Positions 60,782 through 64,000 of a stretch of 64,000 nt of DNA are shown here, piece by piece; the stretch's first letter is position 1, and every line of letters starts with the position of its first letter. This DNA comes from Microbacterium sp. LWS13-1.2. Lineage in GTDB: Bacteria > Actinomycetota > Actinomycetes > Actinomycetales > Microbacteriaceae. The translations under genes were made by a program, and so were the position numbers. The stretch is from positions 3,286,001-3,350,000 of the forward strand of contig NZ_CP151632.1 of NCBI RefSeq assembly GCF_040144835.1. The letters run 5' to 3'. The notes below the pieces were generated by a model. The model was not told where the DNA came from. It was given only the letters and a program-made list of their open reading frames with translations, and ran no database searches.

Positions 60782-62341
60782 GTGGACCCCGTCACCGCAA
60801 CCCTCGTCATCCTGGTGCTCGCGGTGATCGCGTTCGTGAGCAACCGCGTGCCGATCGGGATCGTCGCGATCGCCGTCGCGCTCGCCCTGTTCTTCACCGG
60901 CGTCCTCACCCTGCCGCAGGCCCTGGCGGGCTTCGGCGATCCGACCGTGCTGTTCATCGCGGCACTGTTCGTCGTGAGCGAGTCGCTCGACGCGACTGGC
61001 GTCACCGCCTGGGCGGGCCAGAAGGTGATCGGCCGCGCCGGCACCAAGCGCGCCACGCTCGTCACCGTGATCTCGCTGCTGGTGGCGGTCCTGACCGCCC
61101 TCATCAGCATCAACGGCGCCGTCGCCGCGCTGCTCCCGCTGGTCGTCGTGGTCGCATCGCGTGCCGGCATCGCGTCGTCGAAGCTGCTCATGCCGCTCGC
61201 CTTCGCGGCGTCCGCCGGCTCGCTGCTCCTGCTGACCGGCACGCCGGTCAACATCATCGTCTCGGAGTTCGCCGCCGGCGCGGGAGGGAGGGAGTTCGGG
61301 TTCTTCGAGTTCGCGCTCGTCGGCATCCCGGTGCTGCTCGGCACCGTCGTGATCCTGCTGCTCGGCGGTCGGCTGGTGCCGGAGCGGAAGGGTGCGATCA
61401 TGCCCGTCGACCTGGTGCGGCACGCGCGCATGCTGCGCCAGCAGTATTCGCTGACGCTCGACACCGGCGTGCTCCTCGGCCCGGACTCCGGGGTGACAGA
61501 GGTCGTCGTCGCGCCGCGGTCGCCGCTGATCGGCGAGCGGGTGTGCGCCGGGATGACGACGCCCGACGGTGACCTCGTCGTGCTGGCGGCGCGACGAGGC
61601 GACGAGCACCTGAAAGGCACCGAGTTCATCGTGCAGTCCGGCGACGCGCTCCTGCTCCAGGGGGCGTGGGACGACCTGACGCGGCGGACGCAGGAGCCCG
61701 GTGTGCTGGTGGTCGACGATCCGGCGCAGCTGCGCCGGTCGGTGCCGCTCGGGCGCGGCGCCAAGCGCGCGATCGGCATCCTCCTGGCGATGATCGTGCT
61801 CCTCGCGACCGGCCTCGTACCGCCGGCGGTGGCCGCGCTGCTGGCGGCGTGCGCACTCGTGCTCACGCGCACCGTCACGGTGACGGCGGCGTACCACGCG
61901 ATCTCGTGGACGACCGTCGTGCTCATCGCGGGCATGATCCCACTGTCGACGGCATTCATCAGCACCGGCACGGCCGACCTGGTCGCAGAGGGCATGCTGT
62001 CGCTGCTGGGCGAGGCGGGCCCCCACGTGGCGCTGCTCGCGCTGTGCGGGATCACGCTGGTGCTCGGTCAGCTGATCAGCAACACCGCCACGGTGCTCAT
62101 CGTGGCGCCGATCGCCATCTCGGTCGCGCACGCGCTGGACCTGTCGGTGCAGCCCTTCATGATGGCGCTCGCGGTCGCGGGTGCGGCGGCGTTCCTCACG
62201 CCCATCGCGACGCCCGCGAACCTCATGGTGATGGAGCCGGCGGGCTACCGGTTCGGCGACTACTGGAAGCTGGGGCTGCCGCTCGCGCTGTTCTTCTTGG
62301 CGGTCGCGGTCCTCTACGTGCCGCTCATCTGGCCGTTCTAG
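60782..62341 (+). CDS. SLC13/DASS-type anion permease with RCK_C-like domain
   Basis: The product has 519 residues and about 11 membrane helices in two halves. Conserved SLC13-like patterns are SINGAVAALLPLVV and TGTPVNII in the first half and ISNTATVLIVAPIAI and TPIATPANLMV in the second. The middle (about residues 235-310, SPLIGERVCAGM...VVLAARRGDEHLKG) looks like a TrkA-C/RCK_C domain. The substrate may be sulfate, dicarboxylate or another anion; the genes next door do not settle it. The GTG start lies six bases after a TACGCT box. Confidence 0.85.
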   Translation: MDPVTATLVILVLAVIAFVSNRVPIGIVAIAVALALFFTGVLTLPQALAGFGDPTVLFIAALFVVSESLDATGVTAWAGQKVIGRAGTKRATLVTVISLLVAVLTALISINGAVAALLPLVVVVASRAGIASSKLLMPLAFAASAGSLLLLTGTPVNIIVSEFAAGAGGREFGFFEFALVGIPVLLGTVVILLLGGRLVPERKGAIMPVDLVRHARMLRQQYSLTLDTGVLLGPDSGVTEVVVAPRSPLIGERVCAGMTTPDGDLVVLAARRGDEHLKGTEFIVQSGDALLLQGAWDDLTRRTQEPGVLVVDDPAQLRRSVPLGRGAKRAIGILLAMIVLLATGLVPPAVAALLAACALVLTRTVTVTAAYHAISWTTVVLIAGMIPLSTAFISTGTADLVAEGMLSLLGEAGPHVALLALCGITLVLGQLISNTATVLIVAPIAISVAHALDLSVQPFMMALAVAGAAAFLTPIATPANLMVMEPAGYRFGDYWKLGLPLALFFLAVAVLYVPLIWPF

Positions 62342-62360
62342 CCGTCCAGTTGTGCGCTCG

Positions 62361-62401
62361 CCTGTCGCGATCCGCGGATCGGCGTCGCAGATCGCGACAG
62401 G
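62361..62401. terminator. Bidirectional terminator between convergent genes
   Basis: CCTGTCGCGATC (62361-62372) and GATCGCGACAGG (62390-62401) form a perfect 12-bp stem with a 17-base loop. It lies between the transporter (plus) and the SDR remnant (minus). Confidence 0.8.
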
Positions 62402-62458
62402 GGAGCACGTGGTGCGCGACGCCTCGGCGGCTCGGGTCAGCCGGGACGTCGCGGATTC

Positions 62459-63004
62459 TTACGCGGCCGACCAGCCGCCGTCGCTGGCGAGGTTCTGGCC
62501 GTTGACGTTGATGCCGTCGTCGCTCAGCAGGAAGGTGATCGACGCGGCGAGGCGGTCGGGCGTCACCGGCGGCGCCATGACAGCCATGCCCGTGCGCACG
62601 CGGTCGGCGCCCAGCGCCGAGTTGAACTTCGCCTCGATGTTGGTGATCACGGCGCCCGGCGCGACGGCGTTGACGCGGATGCCGCTGGGGCCGTACATGA
62701 ACGCGCTCGACTTCGTGAGGCCGACGACGGCGTGCTTCGACGCGGTGTAGGCGGCGCCCGCGGACGAGCCGCGCAGGGATGCCTCGGACGAGGTGTTCAC
62801 GATCGACCCGCTGCCCTGCGCGAGCATGGCGGGGATGACGGCGCGCATCAGCTTCATGGTGCCGGTGACGTTCACGCGGAACACGCGATCCCAGACGGCG
62901 TCGGTGACCTCGCCGACGGGGGTCATGTCATCCATGATCCCGGCGATGTTGGCGAGAGCGTCGATCCGGTCGCCGGCCGCCTCGATGATCTGGACAACGC
63001 CCTC
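62459..63004 (-). pseudogene. Short-chain dehydrogenase without its N-terminus
   Basis: The preserved frame has the catalytic serine (SIVNTSSEASLRG) and Y-x-x-x-K (AAYTASKHAVVGLTKSSAF), and ends in FLLSDDGINVNGQNLASDGGWSAA. Reading upstream, IIEAAGDRIDALANIAGIM is still SDR sequence, but an in-frame TAA at 63007-63005 follows. The coenzyme-binding TGxxxGIG region is absent. The break coincides with the edge of the TetR operator. An ATG at 62935 could make a 158-residue inactive protein. Confidence 0.75.
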
Positions 63005-63005
63005 T

Positions 63006-63034
63006 TACCGGACAACTTTGTCCGGTACTAGGCT
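63006..63034. promoter_or_regulatory. TetR operator and -10 box
   Basis: TACCGGACAA (63006-63015) and TTGTCCGGTA (63018-63027) are perfect reverse complements with CT between. TAGGCT (63029-63034) follows directly and lies six bases before the tetR GTG. The site is placed for autorepression and for control of the divergent SDR, which has lost its start. Confidence 0.8.
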
Positions 63035-63040
63035 ACACCC

Positions 63041-63616
63041 GTGCCCAGCACCGCATCCCCCCGTGCGCGGCCCCGCCAGAATCGCGGCCCCGCCGCCGCC
63101 GCCGACAACCGTCGCGCCCTCATCGCCGCCGCGCGCGAGGTGTACGCCGAAGGCGGCCTGGGCGCGCCGTTCAGCGCCGTCGCCAAGCGCGCGGGCGTGG
63201 GGCAGGGCAGCCTCTACCGCCACTTCCCCGACCGCACCGCCCTCGCCGTCGCAGTCTTCGAAGACAACGTGCGCGAGCTCGAGGAGTACACGTCGGCCTC
63301 CGAGCGGACGGTCGACGACCTGCTGGACCGGGTCGTCGACCAGGTGGTCGTCTCGACAGCCTTCATCGAGCTGATCACCGCCGATCTCACCGATACGCGG
63401 GTGGCTGTGCTCGGAGCCCGGTTCCGGGCCCTGGTGGAGCGTCTCGTCGCCCGCGACCGTGCCGCCGGCCGCATCGGGAGCCACATCGAGACGGACGACG
63501 TGACGCTGGCGACCGGCATGCTGGCGACCGAGCTCGCCCGCTCCGACACCGCGCAGCGACCGGACGTCGCGCGCCGTGCCCGCGCCCTCTTCGCCGCTGC
63601 ATTCGCACCGCGGTGA
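63041..63616 (+). CDS. TetR-family regulator
   Basis: The product has 191 residues. After a basic, Ala-rich 20-residue lead comes the helix-turn-helix (ALIAAAREVYAEGGLGAPFSAVAKRAGVGQGSLYRHFPDRTAL). The C-terminal domain is of the common SDR-associated TetR type. The GTG start is probably leaderless. It is divergent from the SDR remnant, presumably its former target. Confidence 0.9.
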   Translation: MPSTASPRARPRQNRGPAAAADNRRALIAAAREVYAEGGLGAPFSAVAKRAGVGQGSLYRHFPDRTALAVAVFEDNVRELEEYTSASERTVDDLLDRVVDQVVVSTAFIELITADLTDTRVAVLGARFRALVERLVARDRAAGRIGSHIETDDVTLATGMLATELARSDTAQRPDVARRARALFAAAFAPR

Positions 63617-63636
63617 TGCAGCGCTAGGCTCCTGCC

Positions 63637-63963
63637 ATGGGACGGTTCATCTACGACACGAACGCCAATTCGGTGGACATCGACGACCGCACGCTGGCCC
63701 ATCTCCGCATCGTTGTGATGAACAAGCTGCGCCGTTCCGAGCCCTTCATGTTCGACGTCGAGATCGGCGACGGCAGCGGTCGCCGCAGCTTCTGGATCCA
63801 CCCGTCGGTGCCGATCCAGTTCCACTTCTTCGGAAGCCGTCAGCCGCGCATCAACCGCCGCTGGGTCGAGGAGCTGATGCTCGCCGCGAGCGGGCCGAAC
63901 GGGCTCACGATCCTTCCCGAGCCTGCCGAAGGAGACGAGTCGTCGCAGCCCGAGCCCTCTTGA
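63637..63963 (+). CDS. DUF7882 family protein
   Basis: The product has 108 residues. The pattern GRFIYDTNANSVDIDDRTLAHLRIVVMNKLRRSEPF...W(I/L)HPSVPIQFHF...P-x-INRRWVEELMLAASG is that of small Microbacteriaceae proteins often mislabelled 'ATP-dependent DNA ligase'. The function is unknown. A TAGGCT box lies six bases before the ATG. It is a useful marker of the host family. Confidence 0.8.
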   Translation: MGRFIYDTNANSVDIDDRTLAHLRIVVMNKLRRSEPFMFDVEIGDGSGRRSFWIHPSVPIQFHFFGSRQPRINRRWVEELMLAASGPNGLTILPEPAEGDESSQPEPS

Positions 63964-64000
63964 GGGTGCGCCGCGACCTTCGGGATGCCGATCCCCGCCG

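Noticed and set aside
59738-62131. 797-codon open frame on the minus strand
   Set aside because: It is antisense to two well-supported genes and shows no domain.

Overview
The window is high-GC actinobacterial chromosome and most likely comes from a Microbacteriaceae member close to Microbacterium. This is inferred from a DUF7882-type protein at the right end, the DUF6412-YidC pair, a HelR-type RNA polymerase motor, pantothenate genes clustered with a DUF2520 dehydrogenase, and the recurring octamer GGATGCCG. No rRNA or tRNA genes were recognised.

Layout. 1-0.73 kb: right end of an IS21-family element (istB) that interrupts a small gene. 1-9.8 kb: accessory genes, including a two-copy HIRAN protein, a PD-(D/E)XK-like protein, an SdpI-like membrane protein, a GntR regulator coupled to a membrane protein, DUF2252 and a TM2 protein. 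9.9-17 kb: a zone of gene remains and chimeras (YihY::sigma factor, MerR::hydrolase, an internally deleted serine hydrolase, frameshifted MmcQ/YjbR) around an intact higBA toxin-antitoxin pair. 17-31 kb: deaminase, Hsp20, an ABC transporter with its ArsR-like regulator, RibD-like reductase, response regulator, arylsulfatase, flotillin and an MFS transporter. 31-35 kb: helR preceded by a rifamycin-associated-element-like palindrome, then a TetR regulator with a double operator facing a decayed nucleobase permease. 35.4-38 kb: DUF2520-panC-panB. 38.3-40.4 kb: a candidate yybP-ykoY (manganese) riboswitch in front of a truncated gene whose other end is fused to an M28 aminopeptidase. 40.5-50 kb: inositol catabolism (GntR, iolC, a Cgl0159-like aldolase, iolA, iolB, iolD), then a convergent Gfo/Idh dehydrogenase plus sugar isomerase pair under a TetR. 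50.6-55.8 kb: FUSC fragment, YidC-DUF6412, an array of nine palindromic 15-mers, and a RecQ with a phosphoribosyltransferase-like tail. 56-58.4 kb: a leaderless cysteine-rich leader peptide in front of a cystathionine beta-synthase-like gene and metB. 58.6-64 kb: old yellow enzyme, SLC13-type transporter, beheaded SDR, TetR and DUF7882.

Two themes stand out. First, regulation sits in compact RNA or palindromic elements: a Cys-codon leader (probable attenuator), a manganese-type riboswitch, the rifamycin-type element at helR, and several TetR/GntR/Xre operators at the gene they control. Many genes start 6-7 nt after a TA-N3-T box, which suggests leaderless transcripts. Second, the window carries an unusual number of deletion joints: in-frame chimeras, internal deletions, truncated ends and single-base frameshifts. 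This points to ongoing gene decay, or to assembly errors in part.

All family assignments are by eye from motifs; no database search was run.
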